Part shown: positions 24,644 to 25,100 of the stretch, one piece after another
How the letters are laid out: each line of letters opens with the position of its first letter
Numbering within the stretch: the first letter of the stretch is position 1
Origin: Paracoccaceae bacterium
Lineage (GTDB): Bacteria; Pseudomonadota; Alphaproteobacteria; Rhodobacterales; Rhodobacteraceae
NCBI GenBank assembly: GCA_007128995.1
Contig: SKWJ01000437.1
Coordinates: 1 to 25,100 of the forward strand
Length of the DNA stretch: 25,100 bases
Direction of reading: 5' to 3'
Notes under the pieces: model-generated
Seen by the model: the letters and a program-made list of their open reading frames with translations, nothing else
Database searches by the model: none
What the model was told of the DNA's origin: nothing
Translations under genes and position numbers: made by a program

Positions 24644-24909
24644 TTATGTGTGTATGGCTCGACCGGCAGAGAGTTCCCGAAAAGCCGCCCCCGGCTGCCG
24701 CCTGCCGACTGCCTCGAACAGCCTGCGAAGCGCGTAGCTGAGCAGCAGTGAGATGCCGGTGAACAGGCGCCTATGCTCAGATTCTTACCGAGGCTGGGGT
24801 GCATTCCGAACCAGGGGAACACCATGATCTGCGTCGCGACGGCCAGCGCTGAGCCCACGGCGACATTGGTGACGACCTCGATCAGCGACATGCGGCGCGA
24901 CTGCGTCAT
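24644..24909 (-). pseudogene. DUF7220-like small membrane protein, broken by a one-base deletion
   Basis: From the ATG at 24909 the frame encodes MTQSRRMSLIEVVTNVAV and then a hydrophobic segment ending in NLSIGA near residue 47. The rest of the family-like sequence, FTGISLLLSYALRRLFEAV, continues in another frame, and one base is missing at the junction near 24765-24770. Restoring it gives about 88 residues ending in a TAA at 24644. This is the DUF7220 family of small membrane proteins found beside DNA methylase and terminase genes in Rhodobacterales phage-like DNA. The start overlaps the stop of the methyltransferase gene by four bases. A sequencing error is the alternative. Confidence 0.65.
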
Positions 24910-25100
24910 GCCCGCTTCCTCGACCAGTGCGCAGGTTTTCGGGCTTCCTCCTCCATGACGACGCGACTGGCTGTCCGCCCCGTCGCCAGTTCCCACCGCC
25001 GCACAGCGACGTCGCAATAGACGGGATCCAGCTCCAACGCACAGCAGCGCCGCCCGGTACGTTCGGCGGCGATGATCTGCGTGCCGGAGCCGCAGAAGGG
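24906..25100 (-). CDS. DNA methyltransferase, C-terminal end (partial)
   Basis: The gene runs off the right edge; the last 64 residues are visible. They begin with PFCGSGTQIIAAERTGRRC, which is the SAM-binding FxGxG motif (motif I) of a DNA adenine- or cytosine-N4 methyltransferase, then ELDPVYCDVAVRRWE. Motif I near the C-terminus means the catalytic DPPY-type motif lies upstream, as in the beta group (CcrM-like). In Rhodobacterales phage-like elements such a gene often carries an N-terminal ParB-like domain and stands before DUF7220 and terminase genes; that part is not visible here. Confidence 0.8.
   Translation of the reverse strand, partial: PFCGSGTQIIAAERTGRRCCALELDPVYCDVAVRRWELATGRTASRVVMEEEARKPAHWSRKRA

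Overview
The window looks like a chromosomal segment of a high-GC alphaproteobacterium of the order Rhodobacterales (Rhodobacter/Roseobacter group). Supporting signs are strong GC bias at third codon positions, a PleD-type diguanylate cyclase, a SoeABC-like sulfite dehydrogenase in the roseobacter arrangement, a Trm112 protein with lost zinc ligands, DUF983 and DUF4149 proteins, and at the right edge a DUF7220/DNA-methylase pair typical of Rhodobacterales phage-like DNA. No rRNA, tRNA or CRISPR array was seen, and no gene-free stretch exceeds 300 bases.

Layout. 91-1500 (+): PleD-like response regulator/diguanylate cyclase. 1586-3443 (-): four-gene envelope-stress type operon, in transcription order EF-hand secreted protein, ECF sigma factor, single-span anti-sigma-like protein, periplasmic CpxP/ZraP-like protein. 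3625-4687 (+): DUF983 protein overlapping a NUDIX hydrolase. 4840-9343 (+): soeA-soeB-soeC, a cytoplasmic-facing, membrane-bound molybdenum sulfite dehydrogenase, with a 19-codon ORF between soeA and soeB. 9449-12078 (-): xthA-type exonuclease III, YbbN-like thioredoxin/TPR protein, Lon N-terminal-domain protein, Trm112 protein. 12303-13187 (+): PurU, whose 3' end overlaps a convergent transglutaminase-like protease gene (13163-13987, -). 14083-16933 (-): four genes with overlapping ends encoding a renalase-like flavoprotein, an integral-membrane isoprenylcysteine/methanethiol-type methyltransferase, a UbiG-like methyltransferase and a DUF4149 membrane protein. 17157-18134 (+): exported serine hydrolase. 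18207-19562 (-): DJ-1/PfpI family protein and PaaI-type thioesterase. 19755-20555 (+): BtuF-like binding protein without signal peptide. 20718-21830 (+): COG0523 GTPase preceded by a Zur-like palindrome. 21954-24470 (+): fused MFS/spermidine synthase-like protein. 24644-25100 (-): frameshifted DUF7220 gene and the 3' end of a DNA methyltransferase, probably the edge of a degraded phage-like island.

How they work together. Most of the window is housekeeping and redox/stress functions. The sulfite dehydrogenase would feed electrons from sulfite into the quinone pool. The ECF operon probably monitors the periplasm, possibly calcium or another divalent ion. The COG0523 GTPase is probably part of zinc starvation control.

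The parts most worth a second look are the overlapping flavoprotein/two-methyltransferase/DUF4149 operon, the Zur-like site, the leaderless BtuF-like protein, the EF-hand/ECF operon, and a small dispersed intergenic repeat (three copies, one pair sharing 18 identical bases). Homology statements rest on recognising motifs by eye; no database search was run.
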